Counted from the first letter of the stretch, positions 7,966-15,786 are shown. The stretch: DNA of 43,045 nt from ANME-2 cluster archaeon (GCA_023544605.1 JAMJFQ010000002.1:1-43045); one strand, 5' to 3'. Notes: a model not told the origin generated them from the letters alone. Made by a program: numbers and translations.

Positions 7966-8070
7966 GCGTAAAACCGGGAGATCGTAGGAATAATTAATAT
8001 ATTATCCTGCAAATATTAATCAAAGTATCTGCATTAAATATAAGTCTAATAAATACATGGTAGTGAAATT

Positions 8071-8235
8071 GTGGAATCATTTGGACCATTGATATCTAAC
8101 ATTATGTTCGCCAAGTCTTTACTGGCTGCTTTTGGTATTGTATGGGTAGCGTTTTTAGTATATATCCTCAGACTTTTACAGACGAGGAAAAGTCTCAATA
8201 CCCAAATGGAATTGTTGAAAAACATTGAAATATAA
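8071..8235 (+). CDS. ccmD: CcmD-like small membrane protein of cytochrome c maturation
   Basis: This is a 54-residue ORF with a GTG start. One transmembrane helix (about residues 14-34, KSLLAAFGIVWVAFLVYILRL) is followed by a basic segment and LNTQMELLKNIE. The pattern of a W/Y-rich helix ending in YILRL, then a charged helix, is that of CcmD and CcmD-like proteins, which hold CcmC and CcmE together for heme transfer. It lies 20 nt upstream of ccmE on the same strand, which strengthens the call. It is short enough to be missed by annotation. No strong ribosome site is visible, and the first in-frame ATG is at residue 12. Confidence 0.7.
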   Translation: MESFGPLISNIMFAKSLLAAFGIVWVAFLVYILRLLQTRKSLNTQMELLKNIEI

Positions 8236-8255
8236 GATTGTCGGTATATTATACC

Positions 8256-8630
8256 ATGAGGAAAAAAGATAAGATAACAATTTCAGTTGTGGCTATTATC
8301 CTGGTTGTTATTGCCGGTATGTGGGGATTGGATTTCCAATCTGAATACCTTACCGTAAGCCAGGTGAAACTCAATACATCTGAATATATGGGACAGGCTG
8401 TTGAGATCACTGGTGATGTGAAACAGGGCACGCTGGAAATCGGTACCGAAGATACTTTTTTTATCCTTACTGACGGTGTTTCAGATATTGATGTATTCTA
8501 TAATGGTGAAAGACCATCATCACTTGCCGAAGGTGCCAAAGTATCTGTCAGGGGAATATTAGTATCCGCAGACAGAGTGGATGCCAATTTCCTGGTTATG
8601 GGTTGCCCCTCCAAATACGGATTAGATTAA
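8256..8630 (+). CDS. ccmE: Cytochrome c-type biogenesis protein CcmE, CxxxY variant
   Basis: CcmE is the membrane-anchored heme chaperone of cytochrome c maturation (system I). The 124-residue protein has a basic start (MRKKDK), one transmembrane helix (about residues 8-25), and then an OB-fold domain with EYLTVSQVKLN, VEITGDVKQGTL, FFILTDGVSDIDVFYNGERP and VSVRGIL. Bacterial CcmE binds heme through histidine in HxxxY. Here the motif near the C-terminus is CPSKY (C117, Y121), the CxxxY form known from archaea and Desulfovibrio. I chose ATG 8256 over the upstream TTG at 8238 because the basic N-terminus then directly precedes the helix. Multiheme cytochromes are thus expected in this organism. 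Confidence 0.88.
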   Translation: MRKKDKITISVVAIILVVIAGMWGLDFQSEYLTVSQVKLNTSEYMGQAVEITGDVKQGTLEIGTEDTFFILTDGVSDIDVFYNGERPSSLAEGAKVSVRGILVSADRVDANFLVMGCPSKYGLD

Positions 8631-8660
8631 CCAATGTGTATCAAGGGGATATAGGGAACA

Positions 8661-9848
8661 ATGAGAGTCTATGATAAATCGTACATTAAACTAAATGCTG
8701 TGACCGAGAACGATAAGGTACAGATCGTACCTGAAGGTACCCTCTCTCCGGTAGCAAAACCTATTATCAACCGCATTAACAAGATGTTCCTTGAAGAGAA
8801 ACCCATCTTAGTGGATGACGATACTATCATATTCTCATCATGGGCGCCCCCGGTACCCAGCCCTGCTTTCAACCGCCTTATTTCAGCGCAGGTGGCGGCC
8901 GTGCTGAAAAAACGTGTGCCTGACCAATCATCTATCGGCATCACCATGCGGTGTCCCAATAAGTGCATCCATTGCGGAGCCGCCGATATCATAGCTGACC
9001 CGGAACTCTCGCTGGATGAGGTCAACAGGGCAGTGGACGAGTCCATCGACCTTGGTTCGTATCTCATATCCTTTGACGGCGGCGAGCCCATGCTCAGGCA
9101 GGACCTGCCCGATATGGTGAGTCACGTGGACAAGACAAAGGCCATTGCTGCTACATTTACTTCAGGGTATGGACTTACGCCCCAAAAGGCAGAAGAACTG
9201 AAAAATGCCGGACTGTATGCGGTGAGGGTAAGTATCGACAGTCCCCGCCAGGACGAGCACGACCGGGTGCGGGGCCGGGCCGGCTCATACGAGGACGCCA
9301 TGAACGGTATCAACAATGCCATTAATGCGGGTCTGCTTACCGATATGTTCGTGGTGGTCTCACCGAATAATATCGATGAACTGGAAGATTTCTATACACT
9401 GGCCGAATCCAAGGGCATGCATGAGATATCATTCTACGAGATCATAGCTGTGGGACGCTGGCTGGACCATGAAGATGAGACCATTGGTCCCAATGATGTG
9501 GACAGGCTGGGCACGTTCCAGAAGGAGAAGAACCGGCTCAGGGACGGCCCAAGGGTCACTGCATTTCCCTTTTTTATGGGACCTGATATGTTCGGTTGCT
9601 TTGCAGGCCGCAGGTGGGTGCACATAACCTCGGCAGGGGATGTGCTGCCATGTGCCTATACACCGCTTTCCTTTGGCAATATACGGGAAGAGCCATTACA
9701 GGAGATCTGGACACGAATGGGGAAGACCAAAGCCTTTAAGAAAGGCGCTTCATCATGCATGATGCGCGACCCCTCGTTCAGGGCAGAATATATCCACACT
9801 ATTCCCGAAGATGCTCCCATGCCTTTTAGTATGTATGCACGAGTATAG
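8661..9848 (+). CDS. Radical SAM protein with SPASM/Twitch-like C-terminus
   Basis: This is a 395-residue enzyme. The [4Fe-4S] cluster motif is CPNKCIHC (C98, C102, C105), unusually far from the N-terminus because of a 90-residue leader region. SFDGGEPMLRQDL is the glycine-rich SAM-binding strand and VRVSIDSPRQDEHDRVRG the next conserved strand. The C-terminus has GDVLPCAYTPLSFGNIREEPLQEIW, typical of SPASM/Twitch domains, with cysteines near residues 314, 332 and 361 that could bind one further cluster. Substrate is unknown. It lies 30 nt after ccmE and 6 nt before a rhodanese-like gene, so it may act in heme or cytochrome c maturation, but that is inference from position. Confidence 0.85.
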   Translation: MRVYDKSYIKLNAVTENDKVQIVPEGTLSPVAKPIINRINKMFLEEKPILVDDDTIIFSSWAPPVPSPAFNRLISAQVAAVLKKRVPDQSSIGITMRCPNKCIHCGAADIIADPELSLDEVNRAVDESIDLGSYLISFDGGEPMLRQDLPDMVSHVDKTKAIAATFTSGYGLTPQKAEELKNAGLYAVRVSIDSPRQDEHDRVRGRAGSYEDAMNGINNAINAGLLTDMFVVVSPNNIDELEDFYTLAESKGMHEISFYEIIAVGRWLDHEDETIGPNDVDRLGTFQKEKNRLRDGPRVTAFPFFMGPDMFGCFAGRRWVHITSAGDVLPCAYTPLSFGNIREEPLQEIWTRMGKTKAFKKGASSCMMRDPSFRAEYIHTIPEDAPMPFSMYARV

Positions 9849-9854
9849 TCGTTT

Positions 9855-10244
9855 ATGAGAACAAAAATAATAATTATCTTATTGCTCAGCATATCAGTAC
9901 TGGGCTGTCTATCTGTTTTTACGGAAGATATTGAATACACGAACGTCGAGGTCGACGAAGCAAAGATAATGGTCGACAGCGGCGAATATTTCTTGCTGGA
10001 CGTGCGCACCCAGGAAGAATATGATGCCGGTCATATTGAGGGGGCCGTATTGATACCGTATGATGAACTACCTGACAGGTTAGATGAAGTCCCGAACGAC
10101 CTGCCCATACTGGTGTACTGCCGTACTGCCAGGCGCAGTGCGATAGCCAGCACAACACTGACAGATAATGGATATCCGGATGTGTATAACATGTTGGGCG
10201 GGATAGTGGACTGGGAAAAGAAAGGATACCCTATCGAAAAGTAG
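9855..10244 (+). CDS. Rhodanese-like lipoprotein
   Basis: This is a 129-residue single rhodanese domain with an N-terminal signal. MRTKIIIILLLSISVLGC ends in a lipobox-like SVLGC (C18), so the protein is probably lipid-anchored outside the membrane. The domain shows EYFLLDVRTQEEYDAGHIEGAVLIP, catalytic C89 in VYCRTARRSAIA, and YNMLGGIVDWEKKGYPIE. It should bind or transfer sulfane sulfur, or reduce or shuttle thiols. The gap to the radical SAM gene is 6 nt, so both are one transcript. An extracytoplasmic thiol/sulfur protein next to ccmE could keep apocytochrome or CcmE cysteines in the right state, which is inference. Confidence 0.88.
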   Translation: MRTKIIIILLLSISVLGCLSVFTEDIEYTNVEVDEAKIMVDSGEYFLLDVRTQEEYDAGHIEGAVLIPYDELPDRLDEVPNDLPILVYCRTARRSAIASTTLTDNGYPDVYNMLGGIVDWEKKGYPIEK

Positions 10245-10268
10245 CAGGTGCTTTTTCACGGCATTTTT

Positions 10269-11420
10269 CTAGGAATGGATGATCTCATCAAGGGCGTCGA
10301 CGACTACCGTGAGGTCTTCCCTGGGCAGGCCGAAGGTGCTGAGTTTAAAGAACTTGGTCAGACCTGCCTTGATGCCGTGTATTTTGCGGGCCTTCAATTC
10401 CTTATACAGGAAATACCGCCCGTCTTTAGCGGTCTGTGACATTTCATAGAGCACTGGTGCCTCAAAGAACATCAGGTCATGGTTATGGGGTCTGTCCCCC
10501 ATCTGGATCAGTCCAAGGGATTCCAGCTGGGATGAGAACCAGCGGGCGCTGTCCACTTCACGGTCCCAGTGTTGGGTGCGCTCAAACACTTTGGGGAAGG
10601 AGGCCAGCATGGTCATGATGGTGGCACCCCTGGCAGTACACCCCAGCAGTTCTATCTCCTTGACCTTATGTGATGGTGATTTTTCAAATACTTTTGAGGA
10701 ATATTGTTCTGATACACCCAGCACCCCTATCGGGCCTGAGCAAGCCATGGACTTGTGTCCGCTCCCTACTATGAAATCAGCACCCAGGTCCTTTGCATTT
10801 ACCGGCATTCTGCCTATTGAATAGGCACCGTTCAGGATCAGGGGCACCTCATGCTCGTGGCATACTGCTGCTATCTGTTTTGCGTCCGGCAGGTTACCGT
10901 AATTGCCGTCCGGGTAGGTGACCAGTGCCAGTACCGGGGGTTTACCGGTCTCTTTGATAATCTCCTGGATAGCATCGGCATACCCTTGTGGGGTGATGCG
11001 ATAATCCGGCGACCCTGAATGGGGTACCGCCTTGACATTCAGCCGGGCCCGCTGGGCTGCCACATAAGAGGTATAGTGGGCGCTCTGGTCCAGCACGATC
11101 CAGTCCCCTTCCTGTGCCATAGAGTGCATGATGGCGAACTTGGATTCCCTGGCACCGTTGGTTACCCTTGCCTGGTCAACACCCAGGAACTCGGGCAGGA
11201 CCTTGTGCACAAAATCATAAATGGGCGGTGTCTTGATCTTATCCAGGACACCTGGACAGAAATCGCAAACAGAATACCCGTCACCCCACTCCATCAGGGC
11301 CGCCCTGGCCTCATCGGTCAGTATCCCGCCGCGCTGCAGGGGGTCGATGTTGATGGTGCCATTGGTGGAGCGTTCGATGCATTCGAATTTCTGTAGGTGT
11401 TGTTCAATAGTCACGTTTAT
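10269..11420 (-). CDS. pscS: O-phosphoseryl-tRNA:cysteinyl-tRNA synthase (SepCysS)
   Basis: SepCysS converts phosphoseryl-tRNA(Cys) to cysteinyl-tRNA(Cys), the second step of tRNA-dependent cysteine synthesis in methanogens and relatives. The enzyme is PLP-dependent. The N-terminus INIDPLQRGGILTDEARAAL, the conserved DFCPGVLDKIKTPPI cysteine-containing loop, TNGARESKFAIMH and the PLP lysine in VGSGHKSMACSGPIGVLG are all present. The frame is open to a TTG at 11450, but ATG 11420 is favoured. A TATA-like GTTATAAACTTG lies at about 11447-11458, so transcription would start near 11430. The partner SepRS gene is not in the window. Confidence 0.93.
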   Translation of the reverse strand: MNVTIEQHLQKFECIERSTNGTINIDPLQRGGILTDEARAALMEWGDGYSVCDFCPGVLDKIKTPPIYDFVHKVLPEFLGVDQARVTNGARESKFAIMHSMAQEGDWIVLDQSAHYTSYVAAQRARLNVKAVPHSGSPDYRITPQGYADAIQEIIKETGKPPVLALVTYPDGNYGNLPDAKQIAAVCHEHEVPLILNGAYSIGRMPVNAKDLGADFIVGSGHKSMACSGPIGVLGVSEQYSSKVFEKSPSHKVKEIELLGCTARGATIMTMLASFPKVFERTQHWDREVDSARWFSSQLESLGLIQMGDRPHNHDLMFFEAPVLYEMSQTAKDGRYFLYKELKARKIHGIKAGLTKFFKLSTFGLPREDLTVVVDALDEIIHS

Positions 11421-11540
11421 CATGTCCCGGGTGCCGTAATAGATATTCAAGTTTATAACGATGTCTATTTTTTGCCCGGATGCAGTGTACCAGGAATATG
11501 AACCAAGAAACCAAAAGAGGGCAGCGCAAAAGACCCCAAT

Positions 11541-11732
11541 CCCGAAAAAGTTATATACTATAATTGTTTATTATTAATCGTGAGAAATTGGCTTGGCAGT
11601 CAATTACAGTCTGGATGTGAGCAGGTCATTGGTGAGAGTTCGGGGAATAACCTGAATGACCTGTTCACTTTACCTTTTATAGACTCTGCTCTCTTGTTTT
11701 CAATCACGTTCAGCTGTGGTTTACCCGGGTAA
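11541..11732 (+). ncRNA. Strong-promoter locus: candidate structured RNA or leaderless 50-codon ORF
   Basis: CGAAAAAG followed directly by TTATATACTATAAT (11543-11564) is close to an ideal archaeal BRE plus TATA box, and predicts a start near 11578. A GTG at 11580 opens a 50-codon frame to a TAA at 11730-11732, which could be a leaderless small gene with unfamiliar sequence. The same stretch holds a 13-bp stem (11617-11629 with 11656-11668, one G-T pair) around a 26-nt loop, so a non-coding RNA is equally possible. No known RNA family (RNase P, SRP, C/D or H/ACA guide) fits what I can see. Confidence 0.4.
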
Positions 11733-11751
11733 CATGAATCCACACGGCTGG

Positions 11752-11787
11752 CTGCCACCCTGCCGCCCTGAAGGGCTGCGGTGGCAG
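11752..11787. other. GC-rich nested hairpin
   Basis: CTGCCACC (11752-11759) pairs perfectly with GGTGGCAG (11780-11787), and inside it GCCCT pairs with AGGGC around a 2-nt loop. The segment is markedly richer in G and C than its surroundings. It could be the 3' end of the RNA candidate just upstream, or a terminator-like stem, but it has no T-run directly after it. Confidence 0.45.
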
Positions 11788-11797
11788 GGTCAGGTAG

Positions 11798-11995
11798 GCA
11801 AAGGGGTGTTATTGTACTGCATCAATAGACTGGACGATAAAAGAAAGTGTCAGGGCTAAATTAAAAGTACTTGTAAAACGGACATTGAGACACTATGGCT
11901 ATCCACCGGATATGCAGGCACTTGCTACAGAAACAGTGCTTAAGCAGGCGGAATTGATTGCAGATGAAATTACAAAAGCCGCCGGTGGGAATTGA
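11798..11995 (+). pseudogene. 3' fossil of a type I restriction enzyme R subunit (hsdR)
   Basis: The frame from 11819 reads ASIDWTIKESVRAKLKVLVK, then KRTLRHYGYPPDMQ, then ATETVLKQAELIADEIT before a TGA at 11993-11995. This matches the extreme C-terminus of HsdR, the ATP-dependent translocase/nuclease of type I restriction systems, where the typical text is DWT.RE..RAK.R..VKR.LRKYGYPPD..E.A...VL.QAEL. Nothing of the other 900 or so residues is present, and a stop lies in frame at 11795. The last six codons run into the 3' end of tRNA-Thr on the other strand. It is a remnant without function. Confidence 0.8.
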
Positions 11996-12050
11996 ACCCA
12001 CGACCTATTGATTACGAATCAATCGCTCTGCCAGGCTAAGCCACGGCGGC
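11977..12050 (-). tRNA. tRNA-Thr (anticodon CGT)
   Basis: On the minus strand the acceptor GCCGCCG pairs fully with CGGCGGC. The D stem is GCT/AGC. The anticodon stem ATTGA/TCAAT encloses TTCGTAA, which gives anticodon CGT and reads ACG. The T arm is GTGGG-TTCAATT-CCCAC. Discriminator base T agrees with archaeal tRNA-Thr. It is 74 nt long with no intron and no encoded CCA. Its 3' end is overlapped by the hsdR fossil. Confidence 0.95.
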
Positions 12051-12106
12051 AGTATGCACAGTGCCTGAGGCCATTAGTACACCAGTATCAAATATCTAAT
12101 TATCGC

Positions 12107-14611
12107 CTACGTACCCTTACGGCGCCGCAACTCCACATCCCCGACCGAAGCCACAAATCGTGCCTCCAGTCCCAGAGCGGCAAAATCCTCTGGCGTGAAC
12201 ATGTCCTTCAAGTCCCCGGTATCCACCCGTTCACCCTTTTTGAGATGGTTATTCACAGCACCCAGGTAAAACCTGTCACTACTGCGCGCCATTGTATTCA
12301 ATACTGTGAGCACCTTCGACTTCCCGGCTACCTGCGCACCGGTCTGGAAACCGTGCTTGTGTGCCGTCTTGGATAGTGGCCTTTTTCGACTTAATTGTTC
12401 TAATTGCTGTACATGCTGTGACTGTTGTATCGTAATACCTGAATCAGTTCCGTTTGTGGATGCAGGTATAGTGGCGGTTTTATGATCCTTCATCCAATCA
12501 GCTATCAACTGCCCCGTCTCCCCGCCGCTGCACACCTTCATCTCCGTATCCATCCATTCGGGCAGGTACTCCCGCACCCCTATCCCGCCCCGGTCCGCGA
12601 ACCGGGAATCGCACAGCACCAGCACCCCCTCCTCCTCAGCAGAACGGTGCACCCTGCCCAGTGCCTGCAGTGCCTTGTTCATTGCCGGCAGGGTGTAGGC
12701 GATGAACAGCCCCTGCTTGGTACCGTACTTGTTCCTGTAATAATCGTTCACGCTCTTTTGCACTTCGGTATACGCTGTCAGCGGCAGTCCCACCACGATC
12801 GAACCCTTCAAAGCCTCGCCCCGGTAATCGATACCCTCGCTCATCTTGCCCCCCGCCACTGCAAGCAGCACGCCGGGTTTTGTAGCACTCTTTTGCCCTG
12901 CCTGGAAGAACTCTGAGAGTACACGGGGCACGTCCCTGGATTCCCTGGGCTCCTGGTAGATGCGCTTGCCAGCGGATGTGGCCGCTTCTTCACAAAAGTC
13001 CAGGTACCCGTCCAGCATACTGTATGATGTGAAATACACGACCACGTTGCCGGGTACGCCCCTGATGAATGATTCGAGGTGCTGCTGTATCTCAGCCACA
13101 TTATCGGGATCGCTGCGCTGGGAACTCTGGCTGGTGGCCCTGCCGGCCGTCAGGACCAGCCGGTTCCCGGGCGGGAACTGGTTGGGCAGGGTCAGGATAG
13201 TGGCCCTGCCGTTCTTGCCAAAGTAATATAACTCGTATGCATCAGGGGGAGAGAGGGTTCCTGATAACATGATAGATGCATGGTGCGCGTCCATCACACT
13301 TCCTATCTGGAAACTGGGGTCGATGTTGCGTATCTCCAGCGTGGTGGAATGATACGTTTTCGCACCCACCTTGCGTTCGTCAGTATATTTCAGGGGGATA
13401 TATGCCTCGTCGTTCTTGGCAAAGTTCAGCATGAATAAGAATTCGCCCACATGCTGCAGATGTATCTCATGGGATTCGGATTCGGTCTCCTTTTGCCTGC
13501 CAATAACATCGGCCAGGTTCATCAATTCGCCCGCCATCCTGTCATCCTCCCGCACCAGGCTCTCACCGAAAACGAAATCAGCGAACATATGCGGATCGAA
13601 CCATTCCTCCGAAGACTGGCCTTTTTCAGCCGTCTTTTCCATGAACCTGAGTATTCGCGGCAGTATCTGGTCAGCCACTGCCAGGCTCTGGTTCAACCCT
13701 GCTTTCTTTGCCAGCCGGCGTGATGTTTCGACCTCGTTGATAGCCTTCTTGATCGAGAACTGGGGGAGTTTGTCGCTTATCACGGCCCGTACCGCATCGC
13801 CCAGGTTATGCGCTTCATCCAGCAGCAGGATGGTCTTATCAGGTTCCAGCCCCAGCCAGCTGTACATGGCTTCCCGGTACATATCATCGAACACATGGTT
13901 GTAGTTCAGGATGACCACATCTGCATTCTCTCCCGACACCCCCATCAGTTCATAAGGACACAGGTCGCCGCAGTGTTTTGCCAGTTCATCAGGGTAGATG
14001 ATATTGTCACCCATGGCGCGTACTGTTTGCAGTACCTTCCCTGATGAGCGAAACCTGACCCCCCCATCAAAGAAATACGCTTCCCTGGCCAGCAGATAGT
14101 GAGGGCAGCAGGAACGCTCGCCACTCCTCTCATCCATTATTGATCCAATCAGGGCATCATCCTTTGACGGGTCATAGACCGCATCGCTCCCCTTGCCTGA
14201 TGCCTGCATGTACTCCTGCATCCGGGATTGCAGAAGATGACGGGTCTTTATCTTCAGGATTTCACAGCCCCTGTAGACACTGTCCATCTCGTCTTGCAGC
14301 AGGCAGGTCTTGGCCTTGCCCACCAGGTATGCGACCTTCGGCCGCTTGTTGGTATTTTTGCGTATCTTCCGTATCTCGTCCAGGTATATGGATACCTGGC
14401 TCACAGTACGCACAGCCACCACGATACGATTATCTCCCCGCGATGCCAGGAGGGCCGATAGGATGCTGGTCTTGCCGCTGCCTGTGGGCGCATCCACCAT
14501 TAATACACTGTGACCGCCGGTGCGGGCCTCTTTGGCTGCCGCTTCCAGCATATCACGCTGATGGGGCCTGTATTCAGGGTAGGGGAACCAGCCATCGATC
14601 TCCTCATCCAA
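12107..14611 (-). CDS. XPD/Rad3-like Fe-S helicase with C-terminal extension
   Basis: This is a superfamily 2 DNA helicase of the XPD/Rad3/DinG group, 834 residues. Motif I is DAPTGSGKTS (K47), and motif II is LLLDEAHNL (about 265-268). Motif VI is QALGRVHRSAEEEG, and GGKMSEGIDYRG lies before it. Cysteines C103, C168/C169, C214 and C218 sit between motifs Ia and II, where XPD proteins bind a 4Fe-4S cluster. A TTG start at 14611 lies just after the hisH stop. Archaeal XPD is about 650 residues. The extra 110 C-terminal residues (from about 720) contain a Gln-rich linker and a compact domain. It should unwind DNA 5' to 3', probably in repair. Confidence 0.88.
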   Translation of the reverse strand: MDEEIDGWFPYPEYRPHQRDMLEAAAKEARTGGHSVLMVDAPTGSGKTSILSALLASRGDNRIVVAVRTVSQVSIYLDEIRKIRKNTNKRPKVAYLVGKAKTCLLQDEMDSVYRGCEILKIKTRHLLQSRMQEYMQASGKGSDAVYDPSKDDALIGSIMDERSGERSCCPHYLLAREAYFFDGGVRFRSSGKVLQTVRAMGDNIIYPDELAKHCGDLCPYELMGVSGENADVVILNYNHVFDDMYREAMYSWLGLEPDKTILLLDEAHNLGDAVRAVISDKLPQFSIKKAINEVETSRRLAKKAGLNQSLAVADQILPRILRFMEKTAEKGQSSEEWFDPHMFADFVFGESLVREDDRMAGELMNLADVIGRQKETESESHEIHLQHVGEFLFMLNFAKNDEAYIPLKYTDERKVGAKTYHSTTLEIRNIDPSFQIGSVMDAHHASIMLSGTLSPPDAYELYYFGKNGRATILTLPNQFPPGNRLVLTAGRATSQSSQRSDPDNVAEIQQHLESFIRGVPGNVVVYFTSYSMLDGYLDFCEEAATSAGKRIYQEPRESRDVPRVLSEFFQAGQKSATKPGVLLAVAGGKMSEGIDYRGEALKGSIVVGLPLTAYTEVQKSVNDYYRNKYGTKQGLFIAYTLPAMNKALQALGRVHRSAEEEGVLVLCDSRFADRGGIGVREYLPEWMDTEMKVCSGGETGQLIADWMKDHKTATIPASTNGTDSGITIQQSQHVQQLEQLSRKRPLSKTAHKHGFQTGAQVAGKSKVLTVLNTMARSSDRFYLGAVNNHLKKGERVDTGDLKDMFTPEDFAALGLEARFVASVGDVELRRRKGT

Positions 14612-14614
14612 CTA

Positions 14615-15223
14615 TCAGCACATCCCCACGAAATTCTCGAGCATCTTCAGCCCCAGGTCCCCGCTCTTTTCAGGATGGAACTGGGTCCCCATCACATTGC
14701 CCCCTTTATTGACAACGGCAGCGGAGAAGTCTATCCCGTATTCGCAGGATGCAAGTACATATTCGGGGGCGCAGTCAGCATAGTAGGAATGCACGAAATA
14801 GACATATGTTTCCTGGGGTATGTCCTTGAAGAATCTGTGGGCGCCTCTAAAATTCAATGAGTTCCAGCCCATGTGGGGTACCTTGCCAACCCCTGCAGGA
14901 AAGCGGACCACTTTTCCAGGCACCAGGTCCAGGCCGTCGGTCAGGCCTCCTTCTTCGGACCGGCTCAGGAGCATCTGCATCCCGAGGCATATCCCGAGCA
15001 TGGGTTTGCCTGTGCCTGCCACCTCCAGCACTTCGGACTTGAGGGGGGCCAGATTCTGCATGGCATCCTGGAAGGCGCCTACACCGGGCAGTACCACGGC
15101 GTCGGCGCGGTGCATGGCTGCCGGGTCTGAGGATATGGTGACGTCGGCCCCTGCATGTTCCAGGCCGCGCGTGACGCTTCGTAAGTTGCCCAGGCCGTAA
15201 TCGATGATAACGATGTCTGTCAT
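14615..15223 (-). CDS. hisH: Imidazole glycerol phosphate synthase, glutaminase subunit
   Basis: HisH hydrolyses glutamine and passes ammonia to HisF for formation of the imidazole ring in histidine synthesis. The class I glutamine amidotransferase triad is visible: C79 in GICLGMQMLL, and His/Glu in GTQFHPEKSGDLGLKML near residues 183-185. The N-terminus IVIIDYGLGNLRSV and the VLPGVGAFQDAM oxyanion region are typical. Length 202 is normal. hisF is not adjacent, so his genes are scattered here. The helicase gene starts 3 nt after its stop, and the two are probably cotranscribed. Confidence 0.96.
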   Translation of the reverse strand: MTDIVIIDYGLGNLRSVTRGLEHAGADVTISSDPAAMHRADAVVLPGVGAFQDAMQNLAPLKSEVLEVAGTGKPMLGICLGMQMLLSRSEEGGLTDGLDLVPGKVVRFPAGVGKVPHMGWNSLNFRGAHRFFKDIPQETYVYFVHSYYADCAPEYVLASCEYGIDFSAAVVNKGGNVMGTQFHPEKSGDLGLKMLENFVGMC

Positions 15224-15300
15224 GGGTATATGATGGATTTGAGGATAAATAAATGTGAGGATGTTTTGTTATTTTGTATAATTTGGATTATACAAATTGA

Positions 15301-15525
15301 TTACGCTTCTACAGCCTTCTGAACAGTTGGCATTTCAAGTTTCAGATCAGTCAGGTCTTCCATTTTAAATTTTTCTTTGACATTGAGTATCTCAATTCCC
15401 ACCAGTCCCCCGTCTGCATTGTAATCTACAATAAAGCCATCGCTGATTTCTTCGCTCTCTTTAATTGGCTCCTCGCTAATTCTAAAATAGAGAGCGTCAC
15501 TTTCCATATCCACTTTTATTCTCAT
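15301..15525 (-). CDS. DUF2283 family protein (putative antitoxin)
   Basis: This is a 74-residue protein with the DUF2283 pattern, short strands around DALYFRISEEP, DGFIVDYNADGGLVGIEIL. The ATG at 15525 overlaps the stop of the DUF4258 gene by 4 nt, so they are translationally coupled. DUF2283 genes commonly follow DUF4258 genes in pairs that look like toxin-antitoxin or similar small modules. Which partner does what has not, to my knowledge, been established for this pair. No DNA-binding motif is visible. Confidence 0.8.
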   Translation of the reverse strand: MRIKVDMESDALYFRISEEPIKESEEISDGFIVDYNADGGLVGIEILNVKEKFKMEDLTDLKLEMPTVQKAVEA

Positions 15526-15761
15526 TTACGGCTCCTTAATCTTCTATCGTAAAATAATGTTATTACAGTATATGGCTCTTCCTTTTCTTTAATAACTACT
15601 CTTAAGACCTTGTTTTGAACCTTCTTAAAAGCATACCATATTTCTTCATCGATTTGTTCCTCCCAACCAGGATTCTCTATTACTGATATTATTTCATTTT
15701 TTGAGATTTTTCTCTCCACCAGCATATCTTCAGCATGCTTTGTAAACACAACCTCGACCAT
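15522..15761 (-). CDS. DUF4258 family protein (putative toxin, RelE-like fold)
   Basis: The protein, about 79 residues, begins MVEVVFTKHAEDMLVERKIS, typical of DUF4258, where H..ER.I....I...I. precedes a beta-rich half. Later strands KVLRVVIKEKEEPYTVITLF and the tail YDRRLRSRK are basic, as in RNA-binding small toxins. ATG 15761 is preferred over the TTG at 15782 because GGAGAG lies 8 nt upstream of it. The operon with DUF2283 sits just after the pilin-like operon but is probably independent. Confidence 0.8.
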   Translation of the reverse strand: MVEVVFTKHAEDMLVERKISKNEIISVIENPGWEEQIDEEIWYAFKKVQNKVLRVVIKEKEEPYTVITLFYDRRLRSRK

Positions 15762-15786
15762 CAAATGCTCTCTCCATTGCAAATAT

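Noticed and set aside
11541..11790. RNase P RNA, SRP RNA or a C/D or H/ACA guide as the identity of the structured locus.
   Set aside because: The conserved elements of each were not found on either strand.
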